Numbered from the stretch's first letter, positions 14,670 to 22,364 are shown. The stretch: DNA of 37,680 nucleotides from an uncultured Clostridia bacterium (GCA_947625695.1 CANQPO010000015.1:1-37680); one strand, 5' to 3'. Notes: generated from the letters alone by a model not told the origin. Program-made: numbers and translations.

Positions 14670-14699
14670 GTTTGAAACCGCATATGCGGGTGGTATAAT
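14670..14699 (+). promoter_or_regulatory. Promoter region of the sigma/STAS operon
   Basis: TTGAAA (14672-14677), 16-bp spacer, TATAAT (14694-14699) forms a sigma-A promoter. The spacer contains the perfect palindrome CCGCATATGCGG (14678-14689). Overlapping it, GTTTGA (14670-14675), 12 bp, GGGTGG (14688-14693) loosely resembles a sigma-B-type promoter (GTTT...GGGTAT), which could allow autoregulation. The second reading is tentative. Confidence 0.6.
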
Positions 14700-14733
14700 A
14701 TATAGGAACTCACCTATCTTTCGGGAGGAAAAC

Positions 14734-15039
14734 ATGCAAGAAGTTACCGTTCTCAACACCGCGCCCGCGCTGACCGTGGCGCTCAGCGGCGAGATAGATT
14801 CCAAGAATGCCGATGAATTTTATTCCCTCGTGCTCTCCGCTTACGAAGCGGACAAGCGGGACGTCGTGTTCGACTGTGAGGCGCTCACCTTCATCGACTC
14901 GACGACGCTCGGCACGTTCGTGAAATTTTTGAAGCACGTCCGCGGAGACGGGCACGGCATGAAGCTCATAAAACTTCAGCCCCGCCTCAAAAAGCTGTTC
15001 GTCATCTGCGCGCTCGACACGATCATGGAGATAGAATGA
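14734..15039 (+). CDS. STAS-domain anti-sigma factor antagonist
   Basis: Small cytoplasmic protein (101 aa) of the SpoIIAA/RsbV type. In such modules the unphosphorylated form sequesters the HATPase anti-sigma factor and frees the sigma factor. GGGAGG precedes the ATG. The single STAS domain shows ALSGEIDSKNADEF near the N-terminus and the phosphorylation loop FIDSTTLGTFVKFLK. The residue matching the phosphorylated Ser of DSSGLG in SpoIIAA/RsbV is Thr57 here (DSTTLG), so phosphorylation, if it occurs, would be on Thr. It is the first gene of a four-gene operon and overlaps the next by ATGA. Confidence 0.9.
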   Translation: MQEVTVLNTAPALTVALSGEIDSKNADEFYSLVLSAYEADKRDVVFDCEALTFIDSTTLGTFVKFLKHVRGDGHGMKLIKLQPRLKKLFVICALDTIMEIE

Positions 15040-15395
15040 TGTTATTCGGAATGGAATTTTCTCTTGAAAAGGAGATCATGACGACGGTCCGCTTGGCGGT
15101 CGGCGGGCTCTGCTCGGTGGCGGGGTTCGGAATCGACGCCTCCGAAGATTGTAAAGTGTGCGTCACGGAGAGCCTGCTTCTGCTCCTCCATGCGGGGTGC
15201 TCGCGCGCAAAAATTTCGGTATTCCGCGAGGAAGGGTTGAAGTTTGAACTGACGGGGGAGGGCGGCGCGCCCTCCGAAGAGCGGACGACGGAGGAAGAGA
15301 TCTCCATCGCCCTTTTGAACGCGCTTGTCAACGATTTTTCGCTCGAGCGCACGCATAGCGGCGCCCGCATCACATTCGGGTTTCAGGGTCTGTAA
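15036..15395 (+). CDS. Degenerate RsbW/SpoIIAB-like HATPase (probable pseudokinase)
   Basis: A 119-aa protein in the position normally held by the anti-sigma kinase of a spoIIA- or rsb-type operon. The N-terminal segment TTVRLAVGGLCSVAGFGID followed by CKVCVTESLLLLLHAG aligns by eye with the GHKL ATPase helix ending in the N-box (E-A-x-x-N-A-x-x-H). The Asn is replaced by Leu, and neither the DEGxG (G1) nor the GxGL (G2) box is present. It is therefore probably unable to bind ATP normally. It could be a structural anti-sigma or scaffold subunit. It is coupled to the STAS gene (ATGA) and to the sigma gene (TAATG). A second Met codon directly follows the first. Confidence 0.65.
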   Translation: MMLFGMEFSLEKEIMTTVRLAVGGLCSVAGFGIDASEDCKVCVTESLLLLLHAGCSRAKISVFREEGLKFELTGEGGAPSEERTTEEEISIALLNALVNDFSLERTHSGARITFGFQGL

Positions 15396-16120
15396 TGGAC
15401 GAAAAGCAACTGTTTGCAACCTATCGCGCGAGCGGCGACGTCGCCATCCGCAACGAGATCGTGGAAAAATATCTTCCCGTCGCGGAGATGCTCGCCAAAA
15501 AGTTCGTGGGGCGGGGGGTGGAATTCGACGACCTCTGCCAGATCGCTTCGCTCGCGCTCATCAAGGGAGTGGACCGCTTCGACGAGACGAAAGGGGTCAA
15601 ATTTTCCACGTTCATCACGCCCACCATCGCGGGGGAGATCAAGAACTACTTCCGCGACCGCTCCCGCCTCATCCATCTGCCGCGGCGGGTTTCCGAACTT
15701 CGCCGCTGCGTGCGGGAAAAGGCGGACGAAATTTTCTCCCAAACGGGCAAGAACCCCTCTCCCCGCGAGATCGCGGAGGCCTTGCATGTCTCCGAGGAAG
15801 AAGTGGTTGCGGCAATGGAGTCGGGGAGCGTCGTCTCCCTCGACCGCCCCGCGGACGGGGAGGACGGCGCGAGCTATTACGACGTGATCGCCTCTCCCGA
15901 GGACGCCTTCGAACGCTTGGAGAAAAAGGACGCGGTGCACTCCGCGCTTTCAGAGCTCTCCGAGGAGGAGCGAAAGATCGTCTCCTTCCGGTTCGGGCAG
16001 GAACTTTCGCAGGCGGAGACGGCAAAACGGCTGAACGTGTCGCAGATGTACGTCTCGCGTATGGAACATAAAATTTTGGAAAAACTGAGAGAGAACTTAA
16101 AAAAGAGCGCAGTGGACTGA
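15395..16120 (+). CDS. Sigma-B/F/G-subfamily RNA polymerase sigma factor
   Basis: Alternative sigma-70 family factor of the SigB/SigF/SigG group, 241 aa. Region 2 runs from about 20 to 90, with the core-binding YLPVAEMLAKKFVGRG, DDLCQIASLALIKGVDRFD and the -10 recognition segment FSTFITPTIAGEIKNYFRD. Region 3 follows from RLIHLPRRV to VVSLDRP. Region 4 (about 180-235) carries the HTH ELSQAETAKRLNVSQMYVSRMEHKI for -35 recognition. The start codon overlaps the previous stop (TAATG) and its stop overlaps the next start (TGATG). It is presumably held inactive by one or both flanking HATPase-like proteins and released via the STAS protein. The stress or developmental role is not determinable here. 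Confidence 0.95.
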   Translation: MDEKQLFATYRASGDVAIRNEIVEKYLPVAEMLAKKFVGRGVEFDDLCQIASLALIKGVDRFDETKGVKFSTFITPTIAGEIKNYFRDRSRLIHLPRRVSELRRCVREKADEIFSQTGKNPSPREIAEALHVSEEEVVAAMESGSVVSLDRPADGEDGASYYDVIASPEDAFERLEKKDAVHSALSELSEEERKIVSFRFGQELSQAETAKRLNVSQMYVSRMEHKILEKLRENLKKSAVD

Positions 16121-16476
16121 TGTACTTCGAGATAGACGATTACAACGCGCTGAGATCGGCGCTTCAACAAATGTGCCGCGCCTTTGAAAAGGAGCTCTCC
16201 GAGGAGACGGTGTTCAACAGCAGGCTGGTGGCGACCGAGCTCCTTTCCAACGTGCTCCAACACGGCGGCGGGCGGGCGAAGTTCCGCGTCGAGCGCGCGG
16301 GCGGCGAAATACGCATCAGCGTGCAGTGCGAAAACGCCTACCGCCCCCCCGAAAAGAGCGTAAATGCCGATCTCTTGTCGGAGCGCGGCAGGGGGCTCTT
16401 TATCGTGGACGCCTACTGCGAACGCCGCACATACAGCGAGAAAGACGGCATCACCGTCTTTCTGAAAGAAGATTAA
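16120..16476 (+). CDS. RsbW-like HATPase, probable anti-sigma serine/threonine kinase
   Basis: A 118-aa GHKL-fold ATPase (HATPase_c_2 type). The N-box is intact (ATELLSNVLQHGG, Asn44) and so is the G2 box (ERGRGLFIVDAY, 88-99). The G1 region reads CENAYRPPEK, lacking the usual DxGxG/DxGxPFxP Asp, so activity may be atypical. By family analogy it binds the sigma factor and phosphorylates the STAS antagonist. It is unusual in lying after rather than before the sigma gene, while a degenerate copy occupies the usual place. It is coupled to the sigma gene by TGATG and followed by terminators. Confidence 0.82.
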   Translation: MYFEIDDYNALRSALQQMCRAFEKELSEETVFNSRLVATELLSNVLQHGGGRAKFRVERAGGEIRISVQCENAYRPPEKSVNADLLSERGRGLFIVDAYCERRTYSEKDGITVFLKED

Positions 16477-16501
16477 AGCCGCCCGTTTTCGGGCGGTTTT
16501 T
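16476..16501 (+). terminator. First terminator of the sigma operon
   Basis: CCGCCCG (16479-16485), TTTT loop, CGGGCGG (16490-16496), then TTTTT, immediately after the stop codon. Confidence 0.88.
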
Positions 16502-16582
16502 GTAAAAGTATAAGAAAAACAGAATTCAAAAACCGCGACCGCCGTTTTTCGGCGGTTTTTTCTGTAAAAGTATAAGAAAAAC
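16497..16582 (+). repeat. Duplicated terminator tail (20-bp direct repeat)
   Basis: TGTAAAAGTATAAGAAAAAC occurs perfectly at 16501-16520 and 16563-16582. Each copy directly follows a hairpin-plus-T-run. The unit hairpin plus tail thus appears to be tandemly duplicated with drift in the stem. Confidence 0.88.
16538..16561 (+). terminator. Second (duplicated) terminator
   Basis: ACCGCCG (16538-16544), TTTTT loop, CGGCGGT (16550-16556), then a T-run. Confidence 0.8.
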
Positions 16583-16607
16583 GAAAGGCAAAAACAATAT
16601 AAAAAAC

Positions 16608-16636
16608 TTGACATAATTTTTACTATTTTCTAAAAT
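16608..16636 (+). promoter_or_regulatory. Promoter of the BspA-like lipoprotein gene
   Basis: TTGACA (16608-16613), 17-bp AT-rich spacer, TAAAAT (16631-16636). The surrounding DNA is far more AT-rich than the rest of the window. Confidence 0.82.
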
Positions 16637-16697
16637 AAAATTGTGCATCGAACTTTTGTGTTAGCTATTCGCATTTCATATTGAGGGAGGTAAGAAA

Positions 16698-18401
16698 ATG
16701 GAGAGAGGATATAAAATAATGAAGAGAAAACGGGCAATCGTTATTCTGACATTGTTTATGGTTCTGTCTGCATTTCTTGCCGTCCTTTGCGCCTGCGCGC
16801 CCAAAACGATCACCATCACCTTCCGCGTCCCGGGAGAAGCGGATCAGATGGTCACGGTGGAGCGGGGAGAGCGGGTCGTCCCGCCCGAAATTCCCGAAAA
16901 AACGGGGAACAGAGGAAGGTGGGACCGGACCGATTTCAGAGAACTTACCGAGGATACCGTGGTCTCCGCGGTCTACGAAACGCAGGGATTAGCCTATACG
17001 CTCACAGAGGACGGCTACGCGGTGAGCGCGGGTGATATGGCCATAAGGACTGAAGAATTATACGTTCCCGCACAGCATAACGGTTTGCCCGTTACGCAAG
17101 TTGCCGCCAAAGGCTTTTCATCAAGATTCTTGAAATCCGTGGTTTTGCCCGAAACGGTCCGACTCCTTGCCGATCGATCTTTTGCTGTGAATTCTATCGA
17201 AAGCATTGTGGCAGATGGCGTTACAAAGATCGGAGATCATGCTTTTTGGACGAATTCCTTTCGTTCCCTGGTTTTGCCCGAAAGCGTAACAGAGCTCGAC
17301 GACTATGCCTTTGCCGAGTGCGGTCTGTTGGAAAGGATCGAATTCCCGAAAGCTCTGCGAAAGATCGGTTCATACGCATTCGATAAATGCAGGTCGCTCA
17401 CGAGCGTGACCCTCCCTTCAAGCATAGAGGAGATCGGAGAGCGGGTGTTCAGTCTTTGTACTTCACTCCAAAAAGCGGAGATCCCCGAAGGCTTTCTTGA
17501 TTTGCCCGGCTACATGTTTGCGGATTGTACGAGTTTGGCCGATGTGAAACTCCCCGAAGGATTGAGCAGTATAGGGCGCGGGGCCTTTACAGGGTGCTCC
17601 TCCCTTGCTTCCATTCAGCTTCCCGCTTCGCTTTGGAAAATCGAGCTCCTCGCTTTCTCCTGGTGCAGCTCCCTGAAAGAAATCGAACTGCCTGCAGGGT
17701 TGGAAGAATTGCCGCAAGCTGTTTTCGAAAGATGTAGCTCCTTGGAAAAGATATTCATTCCCAAAACGATCAAGCGGATCGACGGCAGCGCATTTGCCGA
17801 CTGCGAGTCCTTGAAAGAGATCGTGTTCGAAAAGGGGAGCATGCTGCAGGAGCTGAGATGGCCGTTTCCCAATAGCGGATTGACGAAAATCACGATCCCC
17901 AAAAGAGTGATGTCCCTCACGGAAGATTGTTTTGAACGTTGCGATTATCTCGAGACGGTCGAGTTCGAAGCGGGCAGCCTTCTTCCGGAGCTCTGTGCGC
18001 GAACGTTTTACAACTGCCGATCGCTGACGGCGGTCATTATCCCCAAGGACTCTGCCATCAAGAGCATCGGCTCCGCGGCTTTTATGAATTGTTCCCTTCT
18101 GCAATCGTTTGAAGCCCCCGCAAAGGTTTCGGTGATCGGAGACAAGTGCTTTTCCGGCTTCGAAGCGCTACAGTCGGTTATCCTCCCCGACGGGTTGAAA
18201 GAGATCGGCGCCGAGGCGTTCTATAATTGCAAATCGGTTTCCTCGGTCACGATCCCGAGAAACGTCGCCAAGATCGGGAGCGGCGCGTTTTCGGGTTGGG
18301 AACAAAATCAAACGATCTATGTGGAGGGGTACGCGGAAAAACCCGCGGATTGGCCCGAAGATTGGTGCGGAAACGCCACCGTCGTCTGGGCGGGAAACTG
18401 A
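16698..18401 (+). CDS. BspA-type leucine-rich-repeat surface lipoprotein
   Basis: Predicted exported, lipid-anchored protein of 567 aa. The N-terminus is basic, then hydrophobic, ending in a lipobox-like LCAC (Cys about 34). An InlB-like beta-grasp domain follows (ITITFRVPGEADQMVTVERG, then TVVSAVYET). From about residue 110 to the C-terminus there are about 18 LRR_5 (BspA/TpLRR) repeats of about 23 residues, of the form IxxIGxxAFxxCxSLxxVxLPxS. Such proteins often mediate surface adhesion or binding, but no ligand can be named. GGGAGG lies before the ATG at 16698; a second in-frame ATG at 16719 would give a shorter, equally plausible signal peptide. Base composition is less GC-rich than that of neighbours, hinting at acquisition by transfer. 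Confidence 0.9.
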   Translation: MERGYKIMKRKRAIVILTLFMVLSAFLAVLCACAPKTITITFRVPGEADQMVTVERGERVVPPEIPEKTGNRGRWDRTDFRELTEDTVVSAVYETQGLAYTLTEDGYAVSAGDMAIRTEELYVPAQHNGLPVTQVAAKGFSSRFLKSVVLPETVRLLADRSFAVNSIESIVADGVTKIGDHAFWTNSFRSLVLPESVTELDDYAFAECGLLERIEFPKALRKIGSYAFDKCRSLTSVTLPSSIEEIGERVFSLCTSLQKAEIPEGFLDLPGYMFADCTSLADVKLPEGLSSIGRGAFTGCSSLASIQLPASLWKIELLAFSWCSSLKEIELPAGLEELPQAVFERCSSLEKIFIPKTIKRIDGSAFADCESLKEIVFEKGSMLQELRWPFPNSGLTKITIPKRVMSLTEDCFERCDYLETVEFEAGSLLPELCARTFYNCRSLTAVIIPKDSAIKSIGSAAFMNCSLLQSFEAPAKVSVIGDKCFSGFEALQSVILPDGLKEIGAEAFYNCKSVSSVTIPRNVAKIGSGAFSGWEQNQTIYVEGYAEKPADWPEDWCGNATVVWAGN

Positions 18402-18440
18402 CGGCAGAAAGGCTTTGTTCTGTCTACACTTTACGCAATA

Positions 18441-18468
18441 AAAGCCGCCCGTTTCGGGCGGCTTTCCG
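18441..18468. terminator. Terminator between convergent genes
   Basis: AAAGCCGCCCG (18441-18451), TTT loop, CGGGCGGCTTT (18455-18465). It serves the BspA-like gene and may also act for the convergent minus-strand gene that ends at 18469. Confidence 0.75.
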
Positions 18469-19575
18469 TTATTGTTCGGGTTGGCTTGCGGGCGCTTCGG
18501 TAAAATCAGGCGTCTCGCTGAAAGTCGGCGTTTCGGGTTCGGGCGCCTCATGCTTGTCATAGCCGGCGGGAGGGCTTGCGGGCGCGGGCTCCTTTTTCTC
18601 TTTTCTTCTAAAGGTGTTCGCAAACGCCGCAATCAAAAGATCTGCAAGGGGGGAGAGGAGCAAAAAGACGCACGCAAAGGGCTGGTCGGTGAAAAAGCTC
18701 GCGGCGTCTCCTCCTGTAAGATAGGCGGCGGCAAGTGCGAGCGCGGCAACAAACTGCACCGCAAAGCGGAAGATGTCCGTAATCAGCCCGTGCGGGTGCT
18801 CGAGCCTCAGCACCGAGAGAATGAGGTTCGCGATTATCACCACGCACAAAAAGCCCATCAAAATGCGTTTGACAGCGCCCACCTCATAGGTCGCGATCAG
18901 GTTGAGATCGGAAAGGAGAGGCGTTTTCGGGAAGATAAAGGCGCACACCGAAAAGGCGTTGAAGAGGAGCAGGAGCACGTTCACCGCTCCGCGCGGCCCC
19001 CTGTGGGCGATGGCGATCACGGCAAACACGCAAAAGGCGAGGAGAACCGCGGTGAGGGATGGAAGATCGAGCTGTCTCCACGAATAAATTTCCTCTCTGA
19101 GCGACCCGAGCAGCACCCCCGTCACGCAGAGCACGCCATAGACGAAGAGGGTCAAAAAGCCGTTGAGGGTGCAGAAAAAGCGCGCCGACTTCTGTTTGAT
19201 ACAGGTGAACACGACGAGCGCGAGGGAAAGAAGCACCTCCGCCGCGAGCGCAAACACCGCGAAATAGAGAAAGACGGGCAAGAGGGAGACGAGCTCGATA
19301 CTCTCCGCCTTGGGAAGGGGGATACTGCCGCGGAGCACCTCCACGATCACGCCGAGATAGGAGCCGCGCAGAATGGGCTCTCCGCCCGCGATGAGAGCGC
19401 CCACGGAGCCGCGCATGAAAAAGCCCAAAAACAGCCCCAAAAGGGAGATCGCCCCAAAGAGCGCGGAGCAGACCATGTAGAAAGTCGCCTTCATGCGGCG
19501 TTCGGGCTGTGCGCCCCGTTCATCCTTGGTGCGATCGGACGGAAGGTCGCGCGGTGCGACGGTTTCTTCCCTCAT
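18469..19575 (-). CDS. Polytopic membrane protein of unknown function
   Basis: A 368-aa protein that I do not recognise. A basic, charged N-terminus (about 30 residues) is followed by roughly eight or nine hydrophobic spans, for example FYMVCSALFGAISLLGLFLG, VFLYFAVFALAAEVLLSLAL and LTAVLLAFCVFAVIAIA. The C-terminal tail of about 45 residues is cytoplasmic-looking and rich in Pro, Glu, Ala and Lys. There are no recognisable catalytic or transport signature motifs. It is a single gene with its own perfect-consensus promoter (TTGACA-17-TATAAT on the minus strand) and a GGGGGTGA ribosome-binding site, so it is genuinely expressed. Both ends are bounded by convergent or divergent genes. Confidence 0.8.
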   Translation of the reverse strand: MREETVAPRDLPSDRTKDERGAQPERRMKATFYMVCSALFGAISLLGLFLGFFMRGSVGALIAGGEPILRGSYLGVIVEVLRGSIPLPKAESIELVSLLPVFLYFAVFALAAEVLLSLALVVFTCIKQKSARFFCTLNGFLTLFVYGVLCVTGVLLGSLREEIYSWRQLDLPSLTAVLLAFCVFAVIAIAHRGPRGAVNVLLLLFNAFSVCAFIFPKTPLLSDLNLIATYEVGAVKRILMGFLCVVIIANLILSVLRLEHPHGLITDIFRFAVQFVAALALAAAYLTGGDAASFFTDQPFACVFLLLSPLADLLIAAFANTFRRKEKKEPAPASPPAGYDKHEAPEPETPTFSETPDFTEAPASQPEQ

Positions 19576-19604
19576 ATCTTCACCCCCGAAAGTTTTGTTC
19601 CAAT

Positions 19605-19633
19605 ATTATATCACCGAATGGGAGGGGTGTCAA
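19605..19633 (-). promoter_or_regulatory. Consensus promoter of the minus-strand membrane protein gene
   Basis: Minus-strand TTGACA (19628-19633), 17-bp spacer, TATAAT (19605-19610), both hexamers perfect. Confidence 0.88.
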
Positions 19634-19716
19634 CAACAGGGCGCGGGAGAAAGGGGTCGTATTTTGGGGAATTGGGAAAGACTTGTTACGAGTTTGTGCG
19701 GAATCGGTGAAAACTC

Positions 19717-19745
19717 TTGAAAAAGAATTTTTATCATGCTATAAT
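19717..19745 (+). promoter_or_regulatory. Promoter of the PucR/CdaR-type regulator gene
   Basis: TTGAAA (19717-19722), 17-bp spacer, TATAAT (19740-19745), followed by a purine-rich ribosome-binding site before the ATG at 19775. Confidence 0.85.
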
Positions 19746-19774
19746 GTCGGTACGATAATGAGAGGGGAGAGAAT

Positions 19775-20722
19775 ATGAACGACACCGAACTTGGCTTGAT
19801 TTTAAAGGACATCTACGAAAAAACGGGCACGCAGGTGCGTCTTGCCCCCTCGGGCGGCGAGGAGACGCAGTTCGTCCTCGACTATTGCGGCGAAAAATAT
19901 CCCGCCTTTCTCGACGGAAGGGGGGAACAGGCGGAACAGACGGCAAAGCTCGTTGGCTATCTCGTTGGAAATTCCGATCCCCATCTTCTGCCCGACAGAA
20001 ATTCCTACCTCAAAAACATTCTGCTCGGCGAGGGGAACAAGCGGTATATCTACCGTTTCATGACCAAATATAATATACAGGACGCCCCCTGCTACGCTCT
20101 CGAGCTCATCGTGGACAAGCGCCTTCCCGAGGCGATCGCCCACATCGAAAGCTGCCTTTCGGAGACGGGCGATCTCGTCGTCGGCATGGACGATCACCGC
20201 CTCGCGGTCGTGGTGTTCAGCGACGAATCGCAGCTTCCCGTGGAGCTCGCAGGCTTTCTGGCGCAGTCCCTCTATGAGGAGTTGGGGGTAAAGACAAACG
20301 TCGGCATCGGCTGCGAGGGGAAGAGTTTTGCGGAGATCGCCGAATCGTACAGCCAAGCCGCGACCGCCGTCAGAATGAGCGGACTTTTGAAATCGAAGGG
20401 AGAGGTCCATACTTACCGCGAATACCTGCTCATCAAGATGCTCGAGGACCTGCCCGAGAGCAAGCTCAAGGAGTATATGGAGCAGTTCCGCATTACGGGC
20501 GCGAAGGAAGTGTTCTCGGACGAGGAGATGATCGGCACCGCCGAGGAATTCCTCGAAAACAGCCTCAACCTTTCGGAGACCTCGCGCAACCTCTTCATGC
20601 ACCGCAACACCCTCATGTACCGCCTCGACAAGATCGAGCGGCTCACGGGACTGAACATCCGCAAATTTTCGGACGCGGTCACCTTCCGCGTGATCACGAT
20701 CCTCTATAAACTATTGCAATAA
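19775..20722 (+). CDS. PucR/CdaR-type transcriptional regulator
   Basis: A 315-aa regulator with the C-terminal HTH typical of PucR/CdaR proteins. Residues about 254-315 hold ENSLNLSETSRNLFMHRNTL followed by YRLDKIERLTGLN, the HTH_30 signature. The middle (about 108-225) looks like the CdaR GGDEF-like domain (ALELIVDKRL, then LGVKTNVGIGCEGKSFAEI). The N-terminal 90 residues may be a sensor domain. The ligand and targets are unknown. Being 11 bp upstream of the S41 peptidase gene with no terminator, the two form an operon, so the regulator may control or respond to the same envelope process. Confidence 0.85.
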   Translation: MNDTELGLILKDIYEKTGTQVRLAPSGGEETQFVLDYCGEKYPAFLDGRGEQAEQTAKLVGYLVGNSDPHLLPDRNSYLKNILLGEGNKRYIYRFMTKYNIQDAPCYALELIVDKRLPEAIAHIESCLSETGDLVVGMDDHRLAVVVFSDESQLPVELAGFLAQSLYEELGVKTNVGIGCEGKSFAEIAESYSQAATAVRMSGLLKSKGEVHTYREYLLIKMLEDLPESKLKEYMEQFRITGAKEVFSDEEMIGTAEEFLENSLNLSETSRNLFMHRNTLMYRLDKIERLTGLNIRKFSDAVTFRVITILYKLLQ

Positions 20723-20733
20723 AAGGAGCTTCT

Positions 20734-22119
20734 ATGGAAAACAACGAACGGGACGAGTTTTTCGACTCTCCCACGCCCGAACCCGCCGCGACCTCGCCCG
20801 CGCCGGAACCCGCCCCGAAAAAGAACGGGGGAAAGGGGCTGCGTATCGCCTGCATCGTGCTCGGCGCCGCCATCATCTTTGTCGCCGCCTTTCTCGGCGG
20901 TTGGTACGGGCAGTATAACACCCTCGATGAAGAGGTGCGTACCTACCTTTGGGCGAAGTCCGTGCTCGAGGACAATTATTATCAGCCCATCGAAGAGGGG
21001 GAACTGTACCAAAACATGTTCGACTCCCTCGCCATCGATCCCTATACCCGCTTTTATTCGGGCACGGAGTACAGCGACTATCTCACGGAGAGCGCGGGGG
21101 AAATGCGGGGCACGGGCATTTACTTTTTTGTGGGGCAGAACCAAAACGACACAGCGCACATCTTCAGCGTGGCTGAAAATTCTCCCGCCTCGTTCGCGGG
21201 GATCGAGGCCGGTATGTACATTCTCGCATTCGGCGAGAACGAGACCTCCCTCACAAGCGGCGTTTATGCCGACTACCGCGCCTTTGCGACAAATCGGGAG
21301 GGCGAGTTTGTCGTGCGCTGCGGCTTTCAAAAGGACGGCTCGGACGCCCGCAACTTCACGGTGGAAAGGAAGGAGTACCAGACCTCTTACCTCTATTATC
21401 GGGACAGCGAGGCGGGCTTCCGCTTCCGCGGCGAAGGGAGCGTGCTTCAGCTCACCGAGACGAAAGAACCGCTTGCAGGGCTCGACGAAAAGACCGCCTA
21501 CCTCCGCTTCGACGAATTCAACGGCAACAACACGCCCGACGAGTTTATAGCGGTCCTTCAAAAAATGAAGGAGCGCGGGAGGACGGACCTCATCCTCGAT
21601 CTGCGCTCCAACGGCGGCGGCAACGTCGCGATCTTGGGAAGCGTCGCCTCCCACTTCATGAAAAACGCCACCCAATCAAAGCCCACGCTCATGATCAGCA
21701 AGGCGCGCAGCGGGCACAAAACCTCATACGTTTGCAGCGGCAGCGACTTTTACGACTACTTCACCGAGAGCTCCCGCATTACGGTGCTGGCGGACGAGTA
21801 CACCGCGTCCGCTTCCGAGTGCTTTTTGGGGGTGCTCATTGACTACGGGGCCTGTTCCTATTCGGACATCTATCTGCGCGAGGACGAAAACGGCACGGCA
21901 AAGACGTTCGGAAAGGGCATCATGCAGACGCAGTTCGAGGGCCCCGACGGCTCCGCGATGAAGCTGACGACCGCGACCGTGCACTGGCCCATTTCCGAAC
22001 GGTGTATCCACGATGTGGGCGTTACGGTAGCGGACGGCGCAAACCCCGTGCCCTCGCCCTTCTACCGCACGGCAGGCGACCCCATGCTCACAGCCGTTCT
22101 TGCCAAGGTGTGCGGTTAG
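20734..22119 (+). CDS. S41-family (CtpA/Prc-like) membrane-anchored serine protease
   Basis: A 461-aa C-terminal processing protease-like protein. An acidic, Pro-rich cytoplasmic N-terminus is followed by a single signal-anchor span (about 36-58), so the catalytic part is extracytoplasmic. A PDZ-like region lies around 125-200 (GTGIYFFVGQN, then SPASFAGIEAGMYILAFGEN). The peptidase core has DLILDLRSNGGGN, the nucleophile segment TASASE (357-362) and the probable general-base Lys394 in FGKG, the Ser/Lys dyad arrangement of the family. AAAGGAG lies before the ATG. Possible substrates are envelope or regulatory proteins. It follows the PucR-type regulator in the same operon. Confidence 0.9.
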   Translation: MENNERDEFFDSPTPEPAATSPAPEPAPKKNGGKGLRIACIVLGAAIIFVAAFLGGWYGQYNTLDEEVRTYLWAKSVLEDNYYQPIEEGELYQNMFDSLAIDPYTRFYSGTEYSDYLTESAGEMRGTGIYFFVGQNQNDTAHIFSVAENSPASFAGIEAGMYILAFGENETSLTSGVYADYRAFATNREGEFVVRCGFQKDGSDARNFTVERKEYQTSYLYYRDSEAGFRFRGEGSVLQLTETKEPLAGLDEKTAYLRFDEFNGNNTPDEFIAVLQKMKERGRTDLILDLRSNGGGNVAILGSVASHFMKNATQSKPTLMISKARSGHKTSYVCSGSDFYDYFTESSRITVLADEYTASASECFLGVLIDYGACSYSDIYLREDENGTAKTFGKGIMQTQFEGPDGSAMKLTTATVHWPISERCIHDVGVTVADGANPVPSPFYRTAGDPMLTAVLAKVCG

Positions 22120-22358
22120 ATCTTCTTTAAGAATTGCTCCAAAACATGCAGATCCTCTCCTCCTTGCGGGGGAGAGTTTTTTTGCGCTTCTTGCGCTATA
22201 TTTTCCGCTCTGTCCCTTTGTTCCTTCTTTTCTCCCGCGAGCGCCAAAAACAGCTCCCTGTTCTCGCGGTAAAATTCCAGCGCCTTGGTGAGTTTTTGTT
22301 TGAATTCCCCGTCCTTTTCCGCATAGGTGAGAAGCAGCAGCACAACGAGCATTTCCAT
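22116..22358 (-). CDS. Small conserved-looking protein, unknown function
   Basis: An 80-aa product with a hydrophobic N-terminus (MEMLVVLLLLTYAEK) and a charged helical remainder (FKQKLTKALEFYRENRELFLALAGEKKEQ). No family name can be given. It converges on and overlaps the S41 gene by 4 bp. A TAGAAT -10 box lies only 6 nt before the ATG, with no Shine-Dalgarno sequence, matching the leaderless layout of other genes here. It is divergent from another small gene at 22423, and the two may be a functional pair. The amphipathic composition looks protein-like, but there is no firm homology evidence. Confidence 0.6.
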   Translation of the reverse strand: MEMLVVLLLLTYAEKDGEFKQKLTKALEFYRENRELFLALAGEKKEQRDRAENIAQEAQKNSPPQGGEDLHVLEQFLKKI

Positions 22359-22364
22359 GTCCCC

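Noticed and set aside
15036..15395. Calling the second gene of the sigma operon a pseudogene
   Set aside because: The frame is intact, both ends are start/stop coupled to neighbours, and codon use is normal; loss of ATP-binding motifs is better read as a non-catalytic family member.
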